From Clostridiales bacterium (GTDB lineage: Bacteria > Bacillota > Clostridia > Lachnospirales > Lachnospiraceae), in the NCBI GenBank assembly GCA_018365455.1, contig JAGZJZ010000007.1, positions 1 to 64,000 of the forward strand: a DNA stretch of 64,000 bases. Reading direction: 5' to 3'. Within the stretch, counting starts at the first letter, position 1; each line of letters opens with the position of its first letter. The notes beneath the pieces were generated by a model. That model was not told where the DNA came from. It did no database searches and was given only the letters and a program-made list of their open reading frames with translations. Positions 1 through 8,000 of the stretch are shown here, piece after piece. Position numbers and translations under genes: made by a program.

Positions 1-80
1 GACGACGAGGTAGATAGGTTAGAGGTGGAAGTGCAGTAATGTATGGAGCTGACTAATACTAATAGGTCGAAGGCTTATCC
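1..80 (+). rRNA. 23S ribosomal RNA, 3' end (partial)
   Basis: The first 80 bases match the conserved 3' terminal region of bacterial 23S rRNA, including the GACTAATACTAATAGGTCGA segment just before the 3' end. Only the tail is in the window. The exact mature end is estimated from that segment and could differ by several bases. No 5S gene follows before the terminator at 200-230. Confidence 0.93.
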
Positions 81-94
81 ATTAGGTTTAGGAG

Positions 95-132
95 AAGGTT
101 AACGTAGTTAACCTTGGTCAACACGGTTGACC
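95..132 (+). other. Tandem perfect hairpins in the post-23S spacer
   Basis: Two adjacent perfect hairpins lie just after the 23S gene: AAGGTTAAC-GTA-GTTAACCTT (95-115) and GGTCAAC-ACG-GTTGACC (116-132). They may take part in rRNA 3' processing; the sequence itself shows only the dyads. Confidence 0.6.
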
Positions 133-199
133 TTGCAAGTTAGAACGGATGATATTTGATGAATTTCTGTGTGTGGTTTTGAAGGTATATGTGTGTGAG

Positions 200-230
200 G
201 CAGCTAATAGTAGCTGCTTTTTTGTTTTTT
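200..230 (+). terminator. Rho-independent terminator of the rRNA operon
   Basis: GCAGCTA (200-206), loop ATAG, TAGCTGC (211-217), followed by a T-rich run. It closes the rRNA transcript without an intervening 5S gene. Confidence 0.85.
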
Positions 231-270
231 ATAATTTATTTAGTTTTTTTAGAAAGGAGTACCAAATAAT

Positions 271-852
271 ATGACAGAACGGGAAAAAATGTTGGCAGGT
301 TTACTATATGATTGCGGAGACCAGGAATTAATTACCCAGTGGCATAAAGCAAAAAACCTGATTCGCAATTACAACAATTTAGATTCAGAAGACATGGAAG
401 GAAAAGATAAGATATTAAATGAGCTATTAGGAAGCAGAGGACGGAATTTATGGATAACGTCACCTTTTTACGTTGACTATGGTAATAATATTTATTTTGG
501 GAATAATTGTGAAGTGAATATGAACTGTACGTTTTTGGATGACAACCGAATCGTGATCGGGGACAATGCATTAATAGCACCAAACGTACAGATTTATACT
601 GCATTTCACCCTGCAAATGCAACAGAACGGTTTGGAGTTGTGAAAGAAGAAGGCTTTGAATTCTGTAAAACTATGACTGCTCCTGTTACGATTGGGAACA
701 ATGTCTGGATTGGAGGGGGAGCTATTATTTTACCAGGAGTAAAAATCGGTGACAACGTCGTTATCGGCGCCGGAAGTGTGGTAACGAAATCAATTCCGGA
801 CAATTCAGTGGCTTTTGGCTGTCCCTGCAGAGTGGTTCGGGAAAATAATTAA
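271..852 (+). CDS. Sugar O-acetyltransferase, maltose/galactoside acetyltransferase family
   Basis: A 193-residue protein of the Maa/LacA group. The N-terminal helical maltose-acetyltransferase segment (about residues 4-58) is followed by a left-handed beta helix of hexapeptide repeats, for example IGNNVWIGGGAIILPGVKIGDNVVIGAGSVV near residues 143-172, and the family ending PDNSVAFGCPCRVVR. The histidine in AFHP (about residue 113) is in the place of the catalytic base. Family members use acetyl-CoA to acetylate sugar hydroxyls in the cytoplasm. AAAGGAG lies a few bases before the ATG. It stands alone after the rRNA terminator, so its physiological substrate cannot be read from context. Confidence 0.88.
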   Translation: MTEREKMLAGLLYDCGDQELITQWHKAKNLIRNYNNLDSEDMEGKDKILNELLGSRGRNLWITSPFYVDYGNNIYFGNNCEVNMNCTFLDDNRIVIGDNALIAPNVQIYTAFHPANATERFGVVKEEGFEFCKTMTAPVTIGNNVWIGGGAIILPGVKIGDNVVIGAGSVVTKSIPDNSVAFGCPCRVVRENN

Positions 853-937
853 CCAGCCATCAATTGCTGTCATTCTCAAAAAGGTTCATAATTAGAGAAA
901 AATTTAAATATGAATTGGCACAGCAGAAAGGATTAAC

Positions 938-1462
938 ATGATAAATACAATTTTCGATAAAATACAAAAAGCAGACCTTATTTTGATTGGAATCGGAACA
1001 GATTTTACAGGTAGTAACAAAAAAGAAGATATCAAAAGAGCATATAATAAGTTAAAGGAAATGGTTGGAAGCAAGTCTTATTTTGTAGTCACCTTAAATA
1101 CAGATGATTTTATTTATGAATCCGATTTGGACAAAGAGCGTATTGTGGCACCCTGCGGAAGTGATGCGGCTGGGAATGTGGTTACCAATGAAAATTATGA
1201 TGAATCCATCTATCTTCCACAATGGGAAGCATATACCAGGTGGCTTCAGAATACGTTAAACAAAAAGCTCTGTATTCTGGAACTGGGGGTGGGATTCCAG
1301 TATCCATCCGTTATTCGCTGGCCTTTTGAGAAAACGGCTTATTTTAATCAGAAATCCAGTTTTATCAGGGTGCATGAGAAGCTTGCGCAGTTGACACCGG
1401 AGATAAAGGAGAGAAGTATTTCCATTAGTCAAAACCCGGTTCATGTTTTGATTGAAAAATAA
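938..1462 (+). CDS. Degenerate SirTM-like Sir2-fold protein
   Basis: 174 residues. The segments line up in order with macrodomain-linked sirtuins (SirTM): ADLILIGIGTDF near residue 12 at the place of the GAG nucleotide loop, YFVVTLNTDDFIYES near 50 at the place of TTNVDxxF, DKERIVAPCGS at the place of the catalytic region, and ILELGVGFQYPSVIRWPFEK near 110, which is the most SirTM-like part. The GAG loop, the Asn-Val-Asp triplet and the catalytic His/Gln position are altered, and there is no CxxC zinc module. I infer a Sir2-like Rossmann fold that may bind a nucleotide but probably lacks ADP-ribosyl or deacylase chemistry. No macrodomain or lipoyl-carrier gene is adjacent. Ribosome site AGAAAGGA precedes the ATG. 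Confidence 0.55.
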   Translation: MINTIFDKIQKADLILIGIGTDFTGSNKKEDIKRAYNKLKEMVGSKSYFVVTLNTDDFIYESDLDKERIVAPCGSDAAGNVVTNENYDESIYLPQWEAYTRWLQNTLNKKLCILELGVGFQYPSVIRWPFEKTAYFNQKSSFIRVHEKLAQLTPEIKERSISISQNPVHVLIEK

Positions 1463-1708
1463 ATAGATCTATCTTGTCAAGGATTAAAGTGAGATTTGGT
1501 GATAATAATTGGGAAAGATCATTATGTTTTGAAAATAGGTTGAAAATATAGACAAGATATACGGAATTATCTTTCTAATACAGGATAATTATGGTAAAAT
1601 GATACTGAAGAATGTGTTTGTAAATTCGTTACAATAATCGGCATAACAATTTATGACATGCTTCTGATCACTCATTTAGGAACACGTATTGGATAAGGAG
1701 GATTGCGT

Positions 1709-2347
1709 ATGGAAACTCGTGCAGTAAAGATCAAGTCAAAAGCAAATTCAATGGTAGCGATTAAGGTCATCCAGGGACATTTTGCAACGAATCATTCTCA
1801 CATTAATTATTATATCGACATGACTACTTTAAAAGCGAGGCAGAGCGAAGCGGCTGCGGCGGCAGAACTTCTGGCGCGGAAGTATGAGATGACAACTTTT
1901 GTAGATACGATTGTCTGTATGGATGGATGTGAAGTAATTGGCTCTTATTTGGCACAGCAGCTTAGCCAGGCTGGCATTATGTCTATGAACCAGCATAAAA
2001 CGATCTATATCGTCACACCGGAACTGCATACAGGGGGACAGTTAATTTTCCGTGATAATATGCAGATGATGATCCGAGGCAAACATATAGTCCTTCTTCT
2101 GTCCTCAATTACAACCGGAAAAAGCATAAGCAAAAGTCTGGAGTGTATTCGATATTACGGCGGGCAGGTTGCAGGGATTTCGGCAGTTTTCAGCGCATAC
2201 CATCCAAAAGAAGTGGAGATCAATTCCATTTTTACGGAGAAGGACATTCCGGATTATAAGACTTATGATTTTTCTGTCTGTCCTATGTGTGCCGATAAGG
2301 TTCCGGTAGATGCAATAGTAAACAGTTATGGATACTCTAAGATATAA
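1709..2347 (+). CDS. Orotate-phosphoribosyltransferase-like protein with altered PRPP loop
   Basis: 212 residues with the PyrE-like layout: a mixed alpha/beta PRTase fold and the region IVLLLSSITTGKSISKSLE (about residues 130-148) where PRTases carry the PRPP-binding loop. The two acidic residues normally found just before TTG (DD or DE) are both serine here, so catalysis is doubtful. A CPMC pair occurs near the C-terminus. AAGGAGG at 1695-1701 places the start at ATG 1709, seven bases away; a TTG two codons upstream lies too close to this site. The gene has no pyr neighbours. It could be a regulator or a ligand-binding PRTase; I would not call it PyrE. Confidence 0.6.
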   Translation: METRAVKIKSKANSMVAIKVIQGHFATNHSHINYYIDMTTLKARQSEAAAAAELLARKYEMTTFVDTIVCMDGCEVIGSYLAQQLSQAGIMSMNQHKTIYIVTPELHTGGQLIFRDNMQMMIRGKHIVLLLSSITTGKSISKSLECIRYYGGQVAGISAVFSAYHPKEVEINSIFTEKDIPDYKTYDFSVCPMCADKVPVDAIVNSYGYSKI

Positions 2348-2553
2348 TGGAAATACAAAAAGGTACAGAATAAGCATATCAAACATATAAATCCGAAAAT
2401 AAATAAAAATACAAAGTATAATACGAAGCAAAAGAGGATGCAAAATACCATTTCATATATATATGGATTAAAAACAGTCTTGTTTCAATGGTGCGCAGTG
2501 CGAAATTCGTCGATTTGGAATTGTATCTTCAAAATAAATATGATAAACTGTAA

Positions 2554-2587
2554 AGGAATGTTGCAAATTCAGGCAGCATTCCTTTTT
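2554..2587 (+). terminator. Terminator-like hairpin
   Basis: AGGAATG...CATTCCT arms (with an inner TTGC/GCAG pairing) followed by TTTTTC. It probably ends the transcript of the PRTase-like gene. Confidence 0.6.
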
Positions 2588-2607
2588 CAATGGATATAGG
2601 AGTTGTT

Positions 2608-2770
2608 AGAGTATGTTTGAAAAACCCCGCTGCAAGCAACGAGGCATTTGTTCTCCGCTTCCGCTCCGGTCGTTGCTAAACGAATGTCCACTGGACGTTC
2701 AGCAACCCTCGCGGCAGTCGCCAAATCTACGCGCCAGCGTGTCCGTTTGGTTCGTGGCTCGCGGGAATAA
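2608..2770 (+). repeat. Intergenic element, GTTTGAAAA family, GC-rich variant
   Basis: It opens with GAGTATGTTTGAAAAACC, matching the left end of the elements at 9399, 17207, 35289 and 58823. The interior is GC-rich and carries a hairpin at 2672-2706 (GTTGCT...GTCCA-C-TGGAC...AGCAAC). A clear right end is not visible, so membership in the family is tentative. Confidence 0.45.
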
Positions 2771-2797
2771 AATCAACCCGGATAAGGAAGTGACAAC

Positions 2798-3403
2798 ATG
2801 ATAGCAATTATTGATTATGATGCAGGCAATTTGAAAAGTGTAGAGAAGGCTTTGATACATCTCGGAGAAAATCCGGTGGTATCCAGGGACCCGGAGGTTA
2901 TTCTGAAGGCAGATAAGGTGATTCTGCCCGGTGTTGGCTCTTTTAAGGAGGCAATGGAAAGATTAAAGGAATATAAACTAGTTGACGTGATTCATGAAGT
3001 GGTAAAGATGCAGAAACCCTTTCTGGGAATCTGTCTGGGACTGCAGCTTTTGTTTGAAAGCAGTGAAGAAAGTCCGGGTGTGGAAGGGCTTGGCATTTTG
3101 AAAGGCAAGATTGTGCGGATTCCAGATTATGAGCAGTTGAAAATCCCCCATATTGGCTGGAATTCGTTAAGATTTCCCCATAAGGGTAAGCTCTTTGCAG
3201 GACTTGAGGAGGAGCCGTATGTTTATTTCGTACACTCTTATTACCTGCAGGCAGAAGAACCGGAAATTGTGGTGGCTTCAACCTGGTACGGGACGGACAT
3301 CCATGCATCTGTGGAAAAGGGAAATGTATTTGCCTGTCAGTTCCATCCAGAGAAGAGCAGCGATACAGGACTAAAAATACTGAAAAATTTTGCAGGGTTA
3401 TAG
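2798..3403 (+). CDS. hisH: Imidazole glycerol phosphate synthase, glutamine amidotransferase subunit
   Basis: 201 residues, full length for HisH. The class I amidotransferase triad is present: nucleophile Cys79 in FLGICLGLQ and His/Glu in CQFHPEKS near residues 181-186. HisH releases ammonia from glutamine and channels it to HisF, giving IGP and AICAR, which links histidine and purine synthesis. hisF follows 12 bases later, so the two subunits are co-translated. AAGGAAG precedes ATG 2798. The other his genes are not in the window. Confidence 0.95.
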   Translation: MIAIIDYDAGNLKSVEKALIHLGENPVVSRDPEVILKADKVILPGVGSFKEAMERLKEYKLVDVIHEVVKMQKPFLGICLGLQLLFESSEESPGVEGLGILKGKIVRIPDYEQLKIPHIGWNSLRFPHKGKLFAGLEEEPYVYFVHSYYLQAEEPEIVVASTWYGTDIHASVEKGNVFACQFHPEKSSDTGLKILKNFAGL

Positions 3404-3415
3404 GAGGAAAGTGAG

Positions 3416-4177
3416 ATGTTTACAAAGAGAATTATACCCTGTCTGGATGTACATAATGGACGAGTGGTAAAAGGTGTCAATTTTGTTAACCTGAGGGATG
3501 CCGGGGATCCGGTTCAGATTGCTGCGGCATATGATAAGGCAGGTGCTGACGAGGTCGTATTTCTGGATATAACAGCTTCTTCCGATGCAAGGGAGACTGT
3601 TGTGGACATGGTCCGGAAAGTGGCTGAGAATGTCTTTATTCCCTTCACAGTGGGTGGCGGAATCCGTACAGTAGAAGATTTTAAGATATTGCTTCGGGAA
3701 GGGGCAGATAAGATATCCATCAACTCGTCGGCAATTAATAATCCCAGTCTGATCAGTGAGGCGGCAGACAAGTTTGGCAGTCAGTGTGTTGTGGTAGCAA
3801 TTGATGCCAGGAAGCGGGAAGACGGTTCAGGATGGAATATTTATAAAAATGGCGGCAGAATTGATGTGGGAATGGATGCCGTGGAGTGGGCAATGCAGGC
3901 AGACCGGATGGGGGCAGGTGAAATTCTGTTGACCAGCATGGACTGTGACGGGACAAAAGCCGGATATGATATAGAGCTTACCAGAACAATTGCGGAAAAT
4001 GTATCTATCCCGGTGATTGCCTCAGGTGGTGCAGGAACCATGGAGCATTTTTATGAAGCACTGACAGATGGGAAGGCGGATGCAGTTCTGGCAGCGTCCC
4101 TGTTTCACTACAAAGAACTTGAGATAAAAGAATTAAAGAAATACCTGGCAGGAAAAAATGTGCCGGTAAGATTGTAA
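3416..4177 (+). CDS. hisF: Imidazole glycerol phosphate synthase, cyclase subunit
   Basis: 253 residues, the normal HisF length, a TIM barrel with Asp11 (IPCLDV) and Asp in VVAIDARK near residue 130 as the two catalytic acids, and the phosphate loops FTVGGGIR and ASGGAG. It condenses ammonia from HisH with PRFAR. GGAGGAAAG sits just before the ATG. The stop codon overlaps the ribosome site of the following ung gene. Confidence 0.96.
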   Translation: MFTKRIIPCLDVHNGRVVKGVNFVNLRDAGDPVQIAAAYDKAGADEVVFLDITASSDARETVVDMVRKVAENVFIPFTVGGGIRTVEDFKILLREGADKISINSSAINNPSLISEAADKFGSQCVVVAIDARKREDGSGWNIYKNGGRIDVGMDAVEWAMQADRMGAGEILLTSMDCDGTKAGYDIELTRTIAENVSIPVIASGGAGTMEHFYEALTDGKADAVLAASLFHYKELEIKELKKYLAGKNVPVRL

Positions 4178-4189
4178 GGAGGAGTGAGT

Positions 4190-4864
4190 ATGCCACCAAT
4201 CAGTAACGACTGGTTAGTACCTTTAAAACCGGAATTTAAGAAACCCTATTATGCGAATCTCTATAAAAAAGTAATGGAAGAGTATCAGACAAGATTGATA
4301 TTTCCTGCAGCAGATGATATATTTAACGCTTTTGCATTTACCCCTTTGGAACAGGTGAAGGTGGTTATTTTAGGACAGGATCCTTATCATGGGGACGGGC
4401 AGGCGCATGGGCTGTGCTTTTCGGTAAAACCGGATGTGGAGATTCCGCCGTCTCTGGTGAATATTTATCAGGAACTGAGGGATGATGTGGGCTGTTATAT
4501 CCCCAATAACGGACACCTGACGAAATGGGCAAAACAGGGAGTGTTGCTTTTGAATACGGTTCTGACTGTAAGAGCACATCAGGCAAATTCCCACAGAGGT
4601 ATTGGTTGGGAGGAATTCACCGATGCGGCGATCCGTATCTTAAATCAGCAGGATCGGCCAATTGTGTATATCCTGTGGGGACGTCCTGCCCAAATGAAAA
4701 AGTCCATGCTGAATAATCCGAAACATCTCATTCTGGAAGCGCCCCATCCAAGCCCCCTGTCTTCTTACCGGGGATTTTTTGGAAGCAGGCCATTTAGCAA
4801 GACTAATGACTTCCTTAAAAACAACGGATTGGAACCCATCGACTGGCAGATTGAAAATATCTGA
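4190..4864 (+). CDS. ung: Uracil-DNA glycosylase, family 1
   Basis: 224 residues. The water-activating loop GQDPYHG is at 62-68, the uracil-binding NTVLTVR loop follows, and the DNA-intercalating HPSPLS is near residue 185. It removes uracil from DNA in the base-excision pathway. AAGGAGG at 4176-4182, which overlaps the hisF stop, puts the start at ATG 4190 with a 7-base gap; a GTG at 4184 is too close. Tight linkage to hisHF indicates one transcript ending at the terminator at 5017-5060. Confidence 0.95.
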   Translation: MPPISNDWLVPLKPEFKKPYYANLYKKVMEEYQTRLIFPAADDIFNAFAFTPLEQVKVVILGQDPYHGDGQAHGLCFSVKPDVEIPPSLVNIYQELRDDVGCYIPNNGHLTKWAKQGVLLLNTVLTVRAHQANSHRGIGWEEFTDAAIRILNQQDRPIVYILWGRPAQMKKSMLNNPKHLILEAPHPSPLSSYRGFFGSRPFSKTNDFLKNNGLEPIDWQIENI

Positions 4865-4880
4865 TTACAGGTGCACCAGA

Positions 4881-4952
4881 GCAAGCCCCATCGCCAGAGG
4901 CGATTTTCATGGGCTTGCATCGTAACTGTTCATAGTTCGGAGCAGCTACGAT
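4881..4952 (+). other. Two stem-loops downstream of ung
   Basis: GCAAGCCC (4881-4888) pairs with GGGCTTGC (4911-4918), enclosing TCGCC-AGA-GGCGA (4891-4903). A second pairing, ATCGTA (4919-4924) with TACGAT (4947-4952), follows directly. No T-tract follows, so these are not simple terminators. Confidence 0.55.
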
Positions 4953-5019
4953 CAATCAAAAAAGATCAATCAAAAAAGATCAATCAAAAAAGATCAATCA
5001 AAAAAGATCAATTAAGAAA
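4950..5019 (+). repeat. 14-bp tandem repeat, five copies
   Basis: GATCAATCAAAAAA is repeated exactly four times from 4950 to 5005, with a fifth degenerate copy to 5019. It lies between ung and its terminator. An open frame crossing it translates to an SIKKDQ-like repeat but has no ribosome site, so I read this as non-coding. Confidence 0.85.
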
Positions 5020-5060
5020 GAGAAGGAATTCCGGCAGTTTGCGGTTTTCCTTCTCTTTTG
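5017..5060. terminator. Bidirectional terminator between ung and the activase gene
   Basis: AAAGAGAAGGAA (5017-5028) pairs with TTCCTTCTCTTT (5047-5058). T-rich on the plus side and A-rich upstream, so it can end both the hisHF-ung transcript and the convergent activase transcript. Confidence 0.85.
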
Positions 5061-5096
5061 TATAATATGAAAAATGTGACAGATGGATGCTTTACG

Positions 5097-8000
5097 TTAA
5101 GCTTCCATCTCTTTTTTTAGATTCTTCTGAGCGGTGGAAAGCATCAGTTTAATACGGTTTAACTGGTTTACTTCACTTGCTCCCGGATCGTAATCAATTG
5201 CCACGATGTTAGACAAGGGGTATCTGTGCCGCAGTTCTTTGATAACACCCTTTCCAACCACGTGGTTAGGCAGGCATCCAAATGGCTGGGTACATACGAT
5301 ATTATTGGTACCGCTGTGTATCAGCTCCAGCATTTCCCCGGTCAGGAACCAGCCTTCACCCGTCTGATTTCCAATGGAAACGATAGGATTGGCAAATTCA
5401 GCCAGATCTTCAATTTTAGCAGGTGCATGGAAATGCACACTTTTTTCCAGTTCCTTGGATGCGGCACTTCTTGCAAATTCCAGTGCCTTGATTCCTGCGT
5501 TGGCAATTCCGGCAGAAGATTTCTTCATACCCAGATTCTCTGCTTTAAAATTATTGTTGTAGAAGCAGTAGAGCAGGAAGTCCATCAGATCCGGAACCAC
5601 CGCCTCAGCGCCTTCTGCTTCTAATAGTTCTACCAGGTGGTTGTTGGCAGCAGGCAGGAACTTAACCAGAATCTCACCTACAACCCCTACTTTCGGCTTT
5701 TTAATATCCAGGATCGGCAAAGCGTCAAAATCTCTGATTAATTGACGGCATAACTTTTTAAATTCCCGGAAAGACGGATGGCGCTGTGAGATAAATCGAA
5801 TGCAGCGCTCTTCCCATTTCTGATGGAGTGCATTTGCGCTTCCCTTTACTTTTTCATACGGCCGCATACGATAGAGGCAGCGCATGAAAAGGTCACCGAA
5901 AATCACGGCATAGAGGCCTTTTGTTACCAGTGAATAATTAATCTTAAATCCCGGGTTTTTTTCCAGACCGCTTAAGTTGATGGAAATAACCGGAATGTTT
6001 GGATAACCTGCTTTTTCCAGGGCACGGCGGATGAAACCAATGTAGTTGCTTGCCCGGCATCCGCCCCCCGTCTGTGAAATCAGAACGGCTGTCTTGTCCA
6101 GATTGTATTTACCGGAATGTACAGCGTCCATGATCTGTCCCACGACGATCAGGGAAGGGAAGCAGGCATCGTTATTTACGTATTTCAGTCCCATGTCAAC
6201 GGCTGCTTTATCGTCTGTATTTAATACTTCCAGCCGGTAGCCGGAGGTGTTAAATGCAGCTTCCACAAGGCCGAAATGAATGGGTGACATCTGGGGGCAG
6301 AGGATGGTGTAATCTTTTTTCATCTGCTCCGTGAAAACCACACGTTTTATATTAGAGGGCTGAATACAGCGGCACATTTTACGCTCTTCCCTTACCCGGA
6401 TGGCGGAGAGCAGAGAGCGGACACGGATTCTTGCAGCGCCCAGGTTGTTTACTTCATCAATTTTCAGGCAGGTATAAATTTTACCTGAATTGGCGAGTAT
6501 GTCGTTCACCGAGTCGGTGGTAACGGCGTCCAGACCGCATCCGAAGGAATTCAGCTGGATAAGATCCAGATTATCCGTCGTCTTAACGTAGTTTGCAGCA
6601 GCATAAAGCCTGCTGTGGTACATCCACTGGTCCATTACAATTAATGGGCGTTCCGGCTGGTTTAAATGTGAAACGCTGTCTTCCGTCAGAACGGCTACCC
6701 CATAGGAATTAATCAGTTCCGGAATTCCGTGGTTGATTTCCGAATCAATGTGGTAAGGACGTCCGGCAAGTACAATTCCGTGCCTTCCGGTTTCCTTTAA
6801 GTAGGCAATGGTTTCTTCCCCTTTGCGGTACATCTCCTTACGGATGCGGTCCAGTTCGTCCCAGCCAGCCTGTACAGCGGCTTTCACTTCTTCTGCCGGA
6901 ATACGGGGGAAAGTTTTGTATAACTGGGAGCATATGGTTTCCACGCTGGTAAATGACAGAAACGGATTGGAGAAATTAATTTTTTCTGTTTTAATTTCTT
7001 CGATATTATTTTTAATATTCTCTGCATAAGAGGTTACAATCGGGCAGTTGTAATGGTTATTGGCTTCCGGGAATTCATTTCTTTCGTAAGGAATACATGG
7101 GTAAAAAATGAAATTAATTCCCTGCCGGATCAGCCAGGTCACGTGACCGTGGGCCAGCTTCGCCGGATAACATTCCGATTCACTTGGTATGGATTCTATG
7201 CCAAGTTCATAAATCTTATGGGTGGAAGGCGGAGACAGCACCACTTTGTATTTCAACTGGTTAAAAAATGTGAACCAGAACGGGTAATTATCATACATGT
7301 TTAAAACCCTTGGAATACCTACTGTGCCGCGGACTGCTTCATCCTCTTCCAGCGGTGTATAGGAAAACATCAATTTGTTTTTGAAATCAAATAAGTTCGG
7401 GATATTATCTTTATTTTTCTCTTTTCCAAGACCCCGCTCACAACGGTTGCCGCTAACGAACTGGCGTCCACCGGTAAAACGGTTAACAGTCAGACGGCAG
7501 TGGTTGGTACAGCCTTTACACTTTGCCATAGTAGTGGTGAACTGCAGCTTATTGATCTTGTCAATGGAGAGCATAGTTGTCTCTGTATTTTCATTATACC
7601 GTTCCCTGGCAATCAGGGCAGCACCAAATGCTCCCATAATTCCGGCGATATCCGGGCGGATTGCTTCACATTCTGCGATTTTTTCAAAGCTTCTAAGGAC
7701 CGCATCGTTGTAGAAGGTTCCACCCTGGACTACAATATGGCGTCCCAGTTCAGAAGCATCCGAGACTTTGATTACTTTGTAAAGTGCATTTTTTATGACA
7801 GAATAAGCAAGGCCTGCAGAGATATCGGAGACTTCTGCGCCTTCTTTTTGTGCCTGCTTAACCTTGGAGTTCATAAATACAGTACATCTGGTACCAAGGT
7901 CGATGGGATGCTTTGCAAAAAGTGCAGCTTTGGCAAAATCCTGTACGCTGTAGTTCAGGGACTTGGCAAAGGTTTCAATAAAAGATCCGCATCCCGATGA

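Larger units (their letters stand above)
2348..2797 (+). other. Gene-free stretch with terminator and GC-rich repeat-like segment
   Basis: The first 200 bases are AT-rich with no open frame that has a ribosome site. A terminator-like hairpin is at 2554-2587. From about 2608 the composition turns GC-rich: it starts with the GTTTGAAAA left-end motif shared with other intergenic spots of this window and holds a long hairpin at 2672-2706. An open frame at 2613-2801 has no ribosome site and looks like chance coding inside this element. Confidence 0.6.

Noticed and set aside
2613..2801. 62-codon open frame before hisH
   Set aside because: No ribosome site; it lies in a GC-rich, hairpin-bearing repeat-like element and has unusual composition.
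4871..5065. 64-codon open frame after ung
   Set aside because: It is made mostly of the 14-bp tandem repeat and a terminator, with no ribosome site.
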